Source: Phallusia mammillata (lineage: Eukaryota; Chordata; Ascidiacea; Phlebobranchia; Ascidiidae). Taken from it: a stretch of 64,000 bases of DNA. Shown piece after piece: positions 21,601-33,307 of the stretch (position 1 is its first letter; the number at the start of each line of letters is the position of its first letter). The DNA lies in the NCBI GenBank assembly GCA_003260075.1, contig QLIY01000548.1, forward strand, positions 44,785-108,784. The letters are read 5' to 3'. The translations under genes were made by a program, and so were the position numbers. The notes under the pieces were generated by a model that saw nothing but the letters and a program-made list of their open reading frames with translations, was not told the origin of the DNA and searched no databases.

Positions 21601-22631
21601 TTTTGCCAGAATCGAGTTGTTTTTAGTTTTCATGTTTTTATGTTTTTATGTTATTTTTCATTTTTTATTGTCTCCAAAAATGTTTTTATTTTATTCATGG
21701 GTGTCCAAAAGTTTGAAAATTTTGTTTACCTCAAAACTAATATGTGCAAAAAATCCCACAGATTGCTTTTTGGTAACATCTCAACTTTCTGTTTGTAAAC
21801 ATTCTCTGTTTCATTGCAAAATAATACTGACTAGGACCCCCCCCCCGCTTTTTGGTAACATCTCAACTTTCTGTTTGTAAACATTCTCTGTTTCGCTGCA
21901 AAATAATACTCACTAGGGTCAAAACAGTATTCGTTGGACATTCGTATTTCTTGTCACTGTAAAAACGTTTTTTTTCACACAAAAGCATTAAGTAGACTTG
22001 CTACACAGATAGTCACTTCTTATTTTATAACTGCTCTTGTATCATTTTCTATTTAAAACAATGTTTGGGGTGTAAGCAAACAGTGCATGAGGTTGTAATA
22101 ACATCGTGCATTAACGTCGTTTCAATGCTAAACATATCCATGTCTTCACATCACATTGGACACTAAGAACACGTTTTTTTGTGTTAGTAGACAGCAAGTA
22201 TGGCGTGATATTGCGCCTGGTTCATAAATACAGTTTCACATCCCAAAACACGTTTATTCACAATTTCGTTGATTGCTCTTATCCAGTACGACAAATTTAA
22301 ACTTTGGTTTCGCCTATAACATTGTGGTCCTTATTCAAATATTTTGTGCGCTCATTGTTTGAAGATACGTCTTTAAATGTTTTGTCCCTTTTACAGCACA
22401 ATTTTGCTAACAACTAGACCAGTGGTTCTTAACCTTTTTGGTGTGGTTTCCCACTAAAGTCAATCACCAACTTCAAATTTCCCCCTCTGTTATTTTTATA
22501 ATCATGTTTTGTGCCATACGTTAACAAAAAAATATTCTTTAAATGAAATAAGTTTGTGGAGCGCTTTGGCCCCCCCCCCCTAACAAAAAAATATTCTTTA
22601 AATGAAATAATTTTGTGGAGCGCTTTGGCCT

Positions 22632-22669
<38 letters not shown>

Positions 22670-25600
22670 CAAAGGAAAGGCTTTTATTCGCGCACAACAG
22701 CAAAGTCATTGATGCGGTTTCAGTCTTGTCTGTGATGCAACAAACGGCCTTTGAATTTGTATGTGTCTTGTAGGGATGTGCCAAAACTGCAAATGTTCTG
22801 TTTGGTCGAGCACCGAGTATCTTACTTTAATGCTCGGTGCTCGGCCGAGCACGTTCGGTGCATTATGACGTCACAAAAAATCCCCTTTCCACGTTTAAGC
22901 TCTACAAGGTCTCTTACGTCACCGGCGGTGTTTTATTAAGCTGTACATGCCCTTTTAAGTACGCGTTTTTCCACTATCTAATACATTTGAAAAATCATTC
23001 GTTTTTGTTCATAGACACCCGTTCGAACACTAGTTACGTATGTTAGCAGGGCATGAATATGCAAATTTAACGCTCGGGTCAGCTTGTACAACTGCTCGGC
23101 CGAGCACCGAGCATTAAAAACAGCGATGCTCGGTACCGAGTACTCGGGTTCTGGCTCGGCTCGGCCCATTCCTAGTGTCTTGTAAACCTTGGTTAAATCA
23201 ATCTTACATGTTGTCTCAGAAAATTTTTAGTAATGTAGCTTTCAACGGTTAATTCAAAGCCGGTTTCCACCATCGAGCCCGAGTTTGCTCTCTTCAAGGT
23301 TACATAATTTCCCTCCGAAAACATTAAATTTCCCACTAGTGGGAAATTTCCCACCGGTTAAGAACCACTGAACTAGACTATAACTGGCATGAAATTTACT
23401 ATGTTTCATATTGGTTGAAACTTAGCACTATAAATCGTAGATGCAATCTTTACCACCCGACAAATTGATCTTTGCGATATTATTGATTCTCACAGTGCGT
23501 ATAAATTACTCCAACGATTGCAGTCGATAAACAATGCCGCAAATTTACTCCATGTAGCATTAATATTTAATGCGCCAATTTCGAGCGTCACGCAGTTTGC
23601 AAATGCAACCTTATGATTTCTAATGCGATTTTTATCTAAATGGGGTTATTGATTTCTTTTCCAAAGTGCATTTGACTGTGTTCGATTACGCCGCCAGTTT
23701 TCGTTGACTTAACATCAGTGCTACGTTTTTGACCACGAAAATCGCAAGTTGACAGATACAAGGGGTTATTAACTCTTTTTACGGCAACGAAGGGCTTTCT
23801 ACTCAATTCGAGCTCCTGATATTATGATTTAAAGGACAAGATTGGTTTTCCGAAATGCAGGAAACGCAAAAACCACAATAACATTTGCAGTGGGGCTGAA
23901 AACAAGTGGCCGTTTTTATATATGTAGAGACAACCGCTTATGAAAATGTCGTTTTGTTGCATTTAAAGATTCTGACATGTATGTATGTTTTCAAATCAAA
24001 AGCCTGCACATTTCATTATTTGTAGACCAAACTGGGCTATTTTTTGGTTTGTCTGTGTTATAACTTATTAGAGCATCGTTAAAGTGTTGATTTTTAAGGA
24101 AACGTCCCAGGGTCGTTTGACATTTTTCTGGAGTTAATGACTCTATAATACATATTTGTTCAATGACTCTATAATACACATTTGTTGTTTATTTAAATAA
24201 GAGGTAAATGAAACTAATGTGATTATACCCAATGAAGTAGTAATGTATAAGGGTTTTTAAGTGGTTTCACAGCAACAAGTTTAAAATTTTTGGTGATGCC
24301 CCCCCCCCTATACCCAATGAAGTAGTAATGTATAAGGGTTTTTAAGTGGTTTCACAACAACAAGTTGAACATTTTTGGTGATATTTTTAGGATCGAACCA
24401 CTTTTCGACGAATCATTGTGAAAAATGCTGCTAGGAAAAGAAAGCAGTATGAAGATTTTCTTGCAACTGTGCCCCTGCTTAGTACACTTACGGTAGGAGA
24501 GCTTGATAATGTTTGACTTTGTGGGGTCCTGTATATTGTGTGGAAGCATGAATGACAAAATTACTAAAAAAAACAGAAAACTCATCTAAATTTTTTTTTA
24601 ATTTAACAAATCAAAAATTTAGGTAAGTGTAAAAGGAGTTTTTTTTTAGCAAATAGGCCCAAACATGTATAAAAAACGGAAAAACTTTTGCATATTTTTG
24701 TGTGTTTTTCTTACCCCCCCCCCAATGTTTGACTTTGTGGGGTCCTGTATATTGTGTGGAAGCATGAATGAAAAAATTACTAAAAAAAACAGAAAACTCA
24801 TCTAAGTTTTTTTTTTAAATTAACAAATCAAAAATTTAGGTAAGTGTAAAACGAGTTCTTTTTTAGCAAATAGGCCCAAACATGTATAAAAAACGGTAAA
24901 ACTTTTGCATATTTTTGTGTGTTTTTCTTGCACATCTAGATTTGTCTAGTCTAGTTTGTGCCTTGTCGCATAGGAATGCTAGGGAGGCTGGCTTGATTCG
25001 GTGTACGCCTTCAATGGGCGTGACCTACTATAATTTATAAATGAGTATCCCTTGATCACTGATCTGCATAAATGCTGCAGGACTGATCCTAGTATCTGTG
25101 TATTGTTCACCAAAGCTACTAGTACAGAATACGTTTCAAGTTCCCCCCCCCCATGGGCGTGACCTACTATAATTTATAAATGAGTATCCCTTGATCACTG
25201 GTCTGCATAAATGCTGCAGGACTGATCCCTGTATCCCTGTATCTGTTCACCAAAGCTACTAGTACAGAATACGTTTCAAGTATTTTTTATCATGAAAATA
25301 TTTTCATCACAAATCTGTACCAACTTTGTAGCCCGAAGAAAGGATGAAAGTTGCCGATGCCATGGTTACCAAGAACTACGAAGATGGTGACGTCATACTA
25401 CGTCAGGGCGACCCAGCGGACTATTTCTACATCGTCATCGAAGGCGAGGTTGTGATCAGGCGCAGAGGCGACGACCCGGTATGTTTCGATTTCATGATGG
25501 ACGAAACCCCTGAACATTTGTTTACTTGTGCCCAATAGACTTAAGCAGATGTGAATAGCCATGCAGGTGCACCAACCGAAACGCTATCTGCACTGTAAAT

Positions 25601-27659
25601 TGGAATGTTAAAAAAATCCGTTTTCTTGAACTACATGATGGTATAATTATAGTCTGTAGAAATGCCGTGTATGCAGTGCCGGATTAACCATTAGGCAAAG
25701 TAGGCACGTGCCTACAGGCCAGTCAAAAATCCATGCCACTTTACAACAACGATCTTTGTGACAATGATTTGGCAACACTGATAATTCTATTTTTTTAGTT
25801 GGCAACCCTGATTTTCGGGCCACTTATAGAATGTGCCTACAGGCCAGCAGACCCTTAATCCAGCACTGCGCGACTGAACTAATGGTATTTTGCCGAACAC
25901 TAAATATTAGGCTTGGCGGTTTAATGCAAGTTTTAACTTAAACTTGCAGTACCACGTTGTTTAATATGCTGTATTTGCAAAACGTGACAATGGCAAGAAA
26001 ATTGAAGAAGCATAATGTTTAATAAATGCGTGCCTTAGGCGTTTATGAAACACCCAGCTTTTCAGGCATTCAATGACGTATATGTTTGTGAAAAATGCCC
26101 AGTAAGACTACTTCATGGCCAGTTTCCAGCACTTACACATGTCACCCTAAAACAGGGGTTTCCAACCTGTGGTACGCATACCATTAGTGGTACGCGAAGG
26201 TTTTTTAGGTCGTACGCGAGTAGCTTCCGTTTTTTTTACAAAAACCTGGATTCACAACTTTATCATTTATTCATCTGGTTTTGTTGACCAATTGGTGGAG
26301 AGGTAAACAAAAATCTCATTAAATTTGGTTGCGGTGCTTTAGTGTTATTTTACGAGGCCAATATTATTCTTCTGAATAAAATATGATTCGATCAAATAAA
26401 TTGTTCTACAAGAAGTGGTACGCGCCCCCCCCCCAGCGCCCAAGTGGTACGAGATAGTAAAAAGGTTGGGAACCCCTGCCCTAAAACAATGAGCTTTTTT
26501 GATTTTGTGAAAAAAATGTGACTGAAGATCAATTTAAGGAAATTTATCTCACAAGTGACCTAAAAAATTGCCCCCCCCCCAGCGCCCAAGTGGTACGAGA
26601 TAGTAAAAAGGTTGGGAACCCCTGCCCTGAAACAATGAGCTTTTTTGATTTTGTGAAAAAAATTTGACTGAAGATCAATTTAAGGAAATTTATCTCACAA
26701 GTTAGCTAAAAAATTAAACTGTTTTCATGACGATACAAGTTTTTTGTTTTGTTTTTTTCACCAGAGCAACCCTGACAACGAGGTGGTTCTCAACACTTAC
26801 ACCAACGGACAGTATTTCGGCGAGTTAGCTCTCATACAAAACCAACCTCGTGCTGCTTCAGCGTTCGCACAAGGACAGTGTCGATGTGCAGGTAAGATAT
26901 ACCGTAGTCAATGCGCATAAAAATGTGTGGGGACCCAATCGTTTTGCTAGCAAGTCAAATCAAGTGTAGCCTGTTAAGTCGGTAAATAGGATATGAAATA
27001 TATAAAATGATATTATGTAGGAAAGCCACCTTTCTCGTTAGGTCGAACGGTTAGGATGACTATTCTAGAGATTTTTCTCTATTCTGACATGTTATGTACT
27101 GCAGTGAAAATTTGTAGCAAACACGTTTACGAAACTACAATTGTGCTGAAAACACGTGAACGATAGTAGCGGTAAATCAATATAAACCGAATCCTACAAT
27201 GCGGTTTTAAATTGACTTTGCAATCGATTAGTCTACGATTTCTTGGGATTTTCGATTGGTTAAAAAATTCGACGACCACTTTACCCCCAAAACAAAGCCG
27301 TTATGTTTGCCCTTTACCCCCATGTTGCCCTTTTGTAGCCGTTATGTTTGCCCTTTACCCCCAAAACAAAGCCGTTATGTTGCCCTTTGTAACAATTTAT
27401 TGCTGTTATATCACGACTCGTGCGGCTGCACCTACGACTACACACCCCTTTTCTAAATCTAAATTGTCTCTCTCGATATATAAGCTTTGTATTTTCATGC
27501 AAACTGACAACAAGTTTTTCTTTTCCCGGTGCAGTTTTAGACGTGCAGGCCTTCGAGAGACTACTGGGCCCTTGCAAAGAACTTCTCATGCGCAATATAC
27601 CCTTGTACGAGCAGCAGCTAAGCGAAATCTACCAGGACCTCAACATGAACAGCGAGTGA
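18677..27659 (+). CDS. PRKAR2A: cAMP-dependent protein kinase type II regulatory subunit
   Basis: Ten exons: 18677-18721, 19158-19344, 19846-19893, 20096-20229, 20674-20780, 21240-21399, 24391-24492, 25332-25478, 26765-26891, 27535-27659; 1182 nt, 393 residues. The N terminus ([24 protein letters not shown]) is the RII dimerisation/docking helix pair that binds AKAPs. The inhibitor site is RRKSV with Ser93, so this is a phosphorylatable type II subunit rather than a type I pseudosubstrate. Then come RVIHPKTD and two cAMP-binding domains with phosphate-binding cassettes [15 protein letters not shown] and [15 protein letters not shown]. It holds the catalytic subunit inactive until cAMP binds. 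One gene seems to stand for vertebrate PRKAR2A and PRKAR2B, so the letter is nominal. Several introns have repeated flanks around poly-C runs (19611, 21587, 21837, 24299, 24714, 25143, 26425, 26571). Confidence 0.93.
22420..23370. mobile_element. hAT-type element with intact 8-bp target duplication
   Basis: Ends cagtggttcttaacc and ggttaagaaccactg are exact inverted repeats, flanked by aactagac on both sides. It lies in PKA intron 6. Poly-C runs at 22570-22580 and 22634-22667 fall inside it. No transposase frame is visible; a second element is nested at 22771. Confidence 0.9.
22771..23174. mobile_element. Second hAT-type element nested inside the first
   Basis: Ends tagggatgtgcc and ggcccattccta, flanked on both sides by gtgtcttg, a perfect 8-bp target duplication. 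The interior is rich in gctcggccgagc palindromes. Its termini differ from the outer element, so it is a separate family. Confidence 0.85.
25674..25868. mobile_element. hAT-type miniature element
   Basis: Ends cagtgccggattaacc and ttaatccagcactg; internal gtgcctacaggcca occurs near both ends. Flanking 8-mers are only partly alike (cgtgtatg, cgcgactg), so it is old. PKA intron 8. Confidence 0.7.
26153..26478. mobile_element. hAT-type miniature element
   Basis: Ends caggggtttccaacc and ggttgggaacccctg, flanked by ccctaaaa on both sides. A poly-C run at 26425-26434 lies inside. Its right part is repeated at 26581-26626 after another poly-C run, as an unmerged overlap. Confidence 0.88.
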
Positions 27660-27664
27660 CGTCA
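27657..27664. promoter_or_regulatory. CRE palindrome overlapping the PKA stop codon
   Basis: TGACGTCA whose first three bases are the TGA stop. A second TGACGTG lies about 10 bases on. It may be chance; recorded because the gene encodes the cAMP sensor. Confidence 0.3.
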
Positions 27665-28154
27665 TCACTCGTGACGTGCCAACCGGATCGTTTATCCGCT
27701 ACTGACACAGCACCACCCTCGGACTTTTAAACTGTCGAGAGGCCTGGTCGCTATTTTTGTGTTAATTTTTTTAGCTGATTTTAGCGTTTGTTTTTGGTCA
27801 CAGCAGACAAGGTCTGATAAATCCGAATAGACCACTTGTGTGTTGCTGTTTTCTAGTGTAAGCTTGTGATAAAAGACACATTTTGTCTCTATGTCTATAT
27901 TTACAAAACGACTGCTAATCTCTTTTCTCTGCCACAAAGCATCATTCCTGCTTCTTGAAGCACAATGTGCAGCATTGCTATGATTTTTATTGTGACGACC
28001 TCATTTGCCCCCTGGTATATTAGTACATGCCAGTAAATATGTTGCGAAATAGACGGGTGTTTGAATTTTTCCATTAAACACCGAGTGTGCCGAGTTACTG
28101 CGTTTTTTTGTTCCCTTTACGTTGCTTATTCGATTTCATTCGTTCAGTTTTCGC

Positions 28155-28160
28155 AATAAA
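28155..28160 (+). terminator. Likely PKA regulatory-subunit polyadenylation signal
   Basis: AATAAA about 500 bases after the stop codon. Confidence 0.4.
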
Positions 28161-28302
28161 AGTTGTTTCGAGTTCTTCAAACCCCCTTTAAAAACTTTCA
28201 CAAATAACTGTTTGATTCTGCTGTGTATTTCAGTTAGTAGTCGGTTTCCAAATGCAGACACAAATCAAGAAACAGAATTGTCAAAACATGATCGGTTTAA
28301 AG

Positions 28303-28360
28303 CGGTGGTTCCCAACCTTTTTTGTTACATTCCTCCCTTTGCCCACTTTCGAATTATTCG

Positions 28361-28440
<80 letters not shown>

Positions 28441-28622
28441 ACCTTATAATTAGGGATGTCCATTCAGAATCCTTTACCAAAAGTGAACCGGTTCCAAATT
28501 ATAATGGACATAATAATGTACACACAAAAATATTCTGTAACATTTCCAATGTAATTTTTTTGCAGTTTTTATGAAACTCCTCCCCTGAACTCATAAAATT
28601 CCTCCCCGGTTGGGAACCACTG
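28303..28622. mobile_element. hAT-type element containing an 80-base poly-C run
   Basis: Ends cggtggttcccaacc and ggttgggaaccactg, flanked by gtttaaag on both sides. C at 28361-28440 interrupts the interior; no flanking copy is seen, so some element sequence may be missing. Confidence 0.88.
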
Positions 28623-28815
28623 GTTTAAAGCAAAAAAAAAATAATGTTAACAAATAAAAGCAAAAAACGATCTATTGACATCTTTAGGATTAAGTGTCAT
28701 TAAATTCTGCTTGATACATAACAAATTTATTCCTTTTTACAGACCAGTATATAGGGTACTGTGCGAAAATGTGTTACACTATGGCACTAATATGTTGAGT
28801 AGTGAATAAATGGAT

Positions 28816-30334
28816 TTACTGGGCGGCAGCACTGTACTTCATCGCCGAGTTTAGGAAGTCTGTATCCTGAAAAAAAAGAAACACGGAGTTTGCTATAACT
28901 TTTATACTTACGACACTTGTAGTTAAAAAATTCTTGCACTATATGTCGATGTTCAAATACACAAACTCTATTTCGCCTCAGTAGGCCTGAAATTTAAACC
29001 AAGTCAAGCGTAAAAACGATTAGCAAGGATTACAAAACAAAACGTTGTTTTTGTGATTGTCGTTTAAGTATGCGAAACGTACAAGTGATGAATTAGGTGG
29101 ATAAACGAATGGTATATTTGGAAACATCCTACACTTAACTTTCGAATCAAAAACATAACCTTTTAGTCAATTCTTAGCTTTGTTTTTGTTTTATCGTGCC
29201 AACCAAAAAAACAAATAAAGTATGCTACTATATAAATAAGATTTATCTGTCATCAGTTTTGGTGTAAAAAATGAACGATAAAGTCGCACTGGGTGTAATG
29301 AAGAAATTTTCACTCTACAAGTGGTTTTGCGTCACAGCTATAACCGTTAGATGAATAAGGTTAACATGTGACTCCACAGACAGCAACACATGCCTTGGGC
29401 AATATGTGCTTCTCCTTTCCTTTATTTTACTACATACCAAAGCGGCTAGTTTTCTATTTTCAGTACCTTTAAACAACAGCCCTTATCATGAATCTCAATA
29501 CTTTAGTATTAACATTTAAGCCGGGTGCACATCCTTGGTAATAACGTCCCCCCCCCCCGAATCTCAATACTTTAGTATTAACATTTAAGCCGGGTGCACA
29601 TCCTTGATAATAACGTGTATGCAAAAATAACTAAATACAGCGGTTGGTTTTAATGATGCACTGCTAACATACAGTAAACCTTGGTTAAACCCAATCCGGT
29701 TAATCCAGATCTTCGCCTAATTCGGACAAAAGTTGAGATGCACATGATATTCGATGTGGTAAGGCTACCAACAGTGGTAGGATTCAGCCGGTTCGCACCG
29801 GTTCTATTGAACCGTTTTAGGAAATTTTATGAGATCACTGGTTAGCATTACTGGTTACTGTCAATGGACTTTTTGCATCAGAACCGGCTAAAAATGACTT
29901 TTGTGATAGAACCGGATGACAAACAAATTTAATCCCACCACTGAACTAATCGACATCGGTTAATCCGGACCATTTGTTTGGTGCAAACATTTCCGGATTA
30001 AACCCCCCCCCCTTTAATCCCACCACTGAACTAATCGACATCGGTTAATCCGGACCATTTTTTTGGTGCAAACAGTCCCGGATTAACCGAGGTTTTCTTT
30101 ACTTTTACTGTGTGTATTTGACCAACCAACCTTGAGCAGAAAGAAGACGATTCCGGCAATAATGGCAGGGATTACAGCACACCATAACAGGGCGAAGCTG
30201 AAACCATATGTAGCAAGCTGGGGTGTTTCCTGGCCCATGAAGATTCCCAATGACACAATGAAAACACATGCTGTAAAAATCAGGTGTTTATAGCCTACAG
30301 TTGGGAAAATATCATAACTGAAGGAACGATTTAG

Positions 30335-30408
<74 letters not shown>

Positions 30409-31213
30409 ATTATTTTTGAATCGTTAATGGGTTCAACACAATTAGAGTTCACACTTCACAAGTCATCGTCTAATTCTCAAAAATGTTTTAAATGCCCCCC
30501 CCCCATTACTGGTTACTGTCAATGGATTTACTGTCAATGAACCGGCTGAAAATATAACTTTTGTTATAGAACCAGCTGACAACATTTTTTTAATCTCGCC
30601 ACTGGTGGAAACTACCTTTACAAAAGAATGCCTAATTTTACCTGAGAAAATAGATAGCACCCCGCCGAGAATAGCTCTTCCTTTACCGTGATTAAAGAAC
30701 CTTGCGAAGAGAATGATGGCTGAAAGGCTCAGGCAGATTATGCCAAGGATAATTAACACCACGCATCCCACAGCCCAAACTGAAACACATAAATATATTT
30801 GTTACCACCCCCCCCCCCAGGCATTAGGCTACACAAACAGGATATTTGAAAATATTTTTTTCCCGACGCTAAAGAATAAATCTTCTTTAAACATATGACA
30901 GTTCTATTGGTAGTAAACAGTCTTAAAAAGGCAAATAATGTCTTTAAAAAACACAAGTGTATGATGAAATAAACGTAAAATGTTTAGATTTTTTGTGATA
31001 AATATTTTTGCTAGTTGACAAATGTGCACCAAACCATGTTTCATCGTTCTTGGGCAACTTACGTAGGCCACTTGCTTGATAAAACTGCAACAAGGATGTT
31101 TGAATGCGATTGCTCCATCCCCCAGTGGCCACCGAAACTATGGCAAACACAAGTGATGCAAACAGAGTTGCAGCTATGATGAGAAGGTGTCCCAATCTAT
31201 CCTCGGTTTGCAT
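28816..31213 (-). CDS. Unrecognised four-helix membrane protein
   Basis: Four exons on the minus strand: 31213-31063, 30779-30642, 30270-30131 and 28866-28816; all GT/AG, 480 nt, 159 residues. It has four hydrophobic segments at about residues 9-31, 53-78, 87-107 and 117-140, with short loops and a short tail ending KYSAAAQ. The first loop has TGGW followed by SGLRLW, loosely like the W-GLW pattern of the claudin/PMP22 group, but the paired cysteines of that family are missing. The layout (cytosolic ends, small loops) would also suit MARVEL-like proteins. I do not recognise the family and give no function. Introns hold poly-C runs at 29548, 30003, 30338, 30495 and 30808, plus repeats. Confidence 0.7.
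29672..30110. mobile_element. Inverted-repeat element with ggttaatccgg motifs, plus an insertion
   Basis: Begins cagtaaaccttggttaa; near the right end lies gattaaccgaggttttc followed by ttttactg. The motif ggttaatccgg and its complement recur. The region is complicated by a repeated flank around C at 30003-30012 and by an inserted hAT-like element at 29772-29943. Confidence 0.5.
29772..29943. mobile_element. hAT-like miniature element
   Basis: Ends cagtggtaggatt and aatcccaccactg. The interior has gaaccggtt-type repeats. Part of a second copy is at 30505-30606 after a poly-C run. No clear target duplication. Confidence 0.6.
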
Positions 31214-33307
31214 ATTGAAGTGTTTTGAGTTTTTTCAAATTAAAAATATCTTGACGAACTATAATTGAAATAAAAGTAGTAAAATTCATCAGGGAAATGC
31301 TAATGCAAACAAGCAGCCATTTTGTACTAAATTTGATGTAGGTTTTACCTGTACAAATATCTATGAGCATATTTTTCTACACTAAATACTTTTTTCTACG
31401 TCATTTTTACACGATATGTTTGTGTAAAACCGCATAAGCCTTTGCCTAAACAAACCAACAGTCCAATAATCAAAAAGTTAACTTGTCTTAACCACTAACT
31501 GCAAGATCATAAATAATGTGTAATCTTCGTCAAGCTGTAAAAACAACCATTTCTACCACACCCTATACGCACAATCTCAACTCTTCGCTTCGACTTGTTT
31601 TGCTGCTTTAAGGACAGTTACGTTTTCAGCACTCGGTCATGCTCTCTTTCTTTTTGAGACGCAACTCTTTGGCCAGGGGGCACAAGAGCTCCTTGCGTCC
31701 ACACTTAGATGCGCTTGTTTTTCTCTGGCTGGTCAACTCAAGCCAGCTCAAGTTGACAGTTGATTTTACTGCCCCGGGGAAGGCTTCTTAACGTGCTGAT
31801 GCCCCGAAGCAATAGAGAATAAAACGACTTGGCAATTATGAATTACTGCAGCACTATTGCAGCAAGATACAATGGTCCTGATAAAATTACCAAATCATAT
31901 TCCTGTACACTGTACAGCGTAAACTTAATACAATTAGGTTTTCGGCATACAAATGCCTATACGATGTCATTCATTGAATGAAATCAATTTCGTATTTGTG
32001 GCGGGTGAAATTGTTTAGTTTTTGTTTTCTTTTTTGTTGTGACCAAAGCCGATCTACACACATTTGAATCAAATTCAAAACAATCCAATTTTTCAACCAA
32101 ATTACTGAAAAATTGAATTGTGGAGGCAAAAATATGTGGGCCACCTGTTCAAAGGCTTTCGTTATCCCGTTAGAAAAAAAGAGTCAGTTTTTCTTGATTA
32201 CGCAGTGAATGATCGTTGTTTTGTGTTTGTGCACACCACAAGTCCAAACTGTCAAACTGTCTGTTTTAGTGTAAGTCCGTTCAATAACTATTTATTTGAT
32301 TTTTTCGACATAAGAAGTTGGTGACTTCAATTTATTTCAACCCATTTGGAATCACTGGGTCGGAGCAATACCAAGTTTCGAGAGAGGATTAGATTCCACA
32401 ACGTTGTGAACACAGGACACAAGGCAGTTGCGTAACCCCTCGACCATCTCGGCGACAACTCACAACAGACAAAGTTTGATAAATACCGGTAGATGGCGTA
32501 AAGAGAACATGTTTTTAATTAACACAGAGGTGGAATGGGGTTAGGAACTAAGTTTATAATTTGCGTTTATTGTTATTTTAATTATAAAACCTCACCCTCA
32601 CCCTAATCATTTTCACATACTTTGCTTTTAAATGTTCAGGATATGCTCTTTTCGTCACCGGGTGTTTAGCAAACTTTGTCTTGTGTCAAATTTCCGATGT
32701 TTCGTTAGGCAGGAACACATGGGTACCCATACATAAAATGCTTTTTTTTAGAAAACACACATGTGTTGGAGGAGTTAAGCGGGGAAAACCCTGGGGCTCT
32801 GAATTTAAACAAAACAGATGGTACATCTATACAACCGTATGTACAGCAGTATGTGGCTACACTGGTAAGGTTACATCCTATTTCTCAAACATCACATGCA
32901 AATTTGGGGCACAAGCTGTAATAAACTAAACATCAAAGTGTGATAGAGTTGTGGCTATTTCAGGACAAGGACCATTAATTGCAACCCGTGTAATTATCAA
33001 CAACAAAAATGTGCACTGCATAAAAAACTTTAATTTTGAAAAAACAAATCCCAAGAAATAAAACTAAAACAAAAATATAAAACAAATAGATATATTGTCA
33101 AAAAACAACAACAACTGCTAGTGAATAAATAAAAAACAAATAGGCACCAAAACACAGTGTCAGCACTGCCATAAGAACACATCACTTCCATTAATTTAAC
33201 ACTTTAAATGTGTCAACAAAAGAACTGCATGGACTTGGCCAAAGAATACTTTCATTCTGTTCCTACGCAGATCCAGTAAACATTGTGAAATAGGATTGTA
33301 AAAATAT
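31214..33307. other. Intergenic region
   Basis: Between the four-helix protein start and the end of the SYCE2-like gene. A richer patch at 31600-31800 may belong to the promoter of the minus-strand gene. The only clear structure is the element at 32468-32680. Confidence 0.5.
32468..32680. mobile_element. Miniature inverted-repeat element, gtttgctaaataccg family (copy 2)
   Basis: Ends gacaaagtttgataaata and gtttagcaaactttgtc; the first 16 bases pair with one mismatch. The interior again has ggggttagg and cctaatc. The longer termini here suggest that the family's true end lies outside gtttg. Confidence 0.75.

Noticed and set aside
28122-28574. Open frame with a long poly-proline stretch
   Set aside because: It is the translation of an 80-base poly-C run inside a hAT element.
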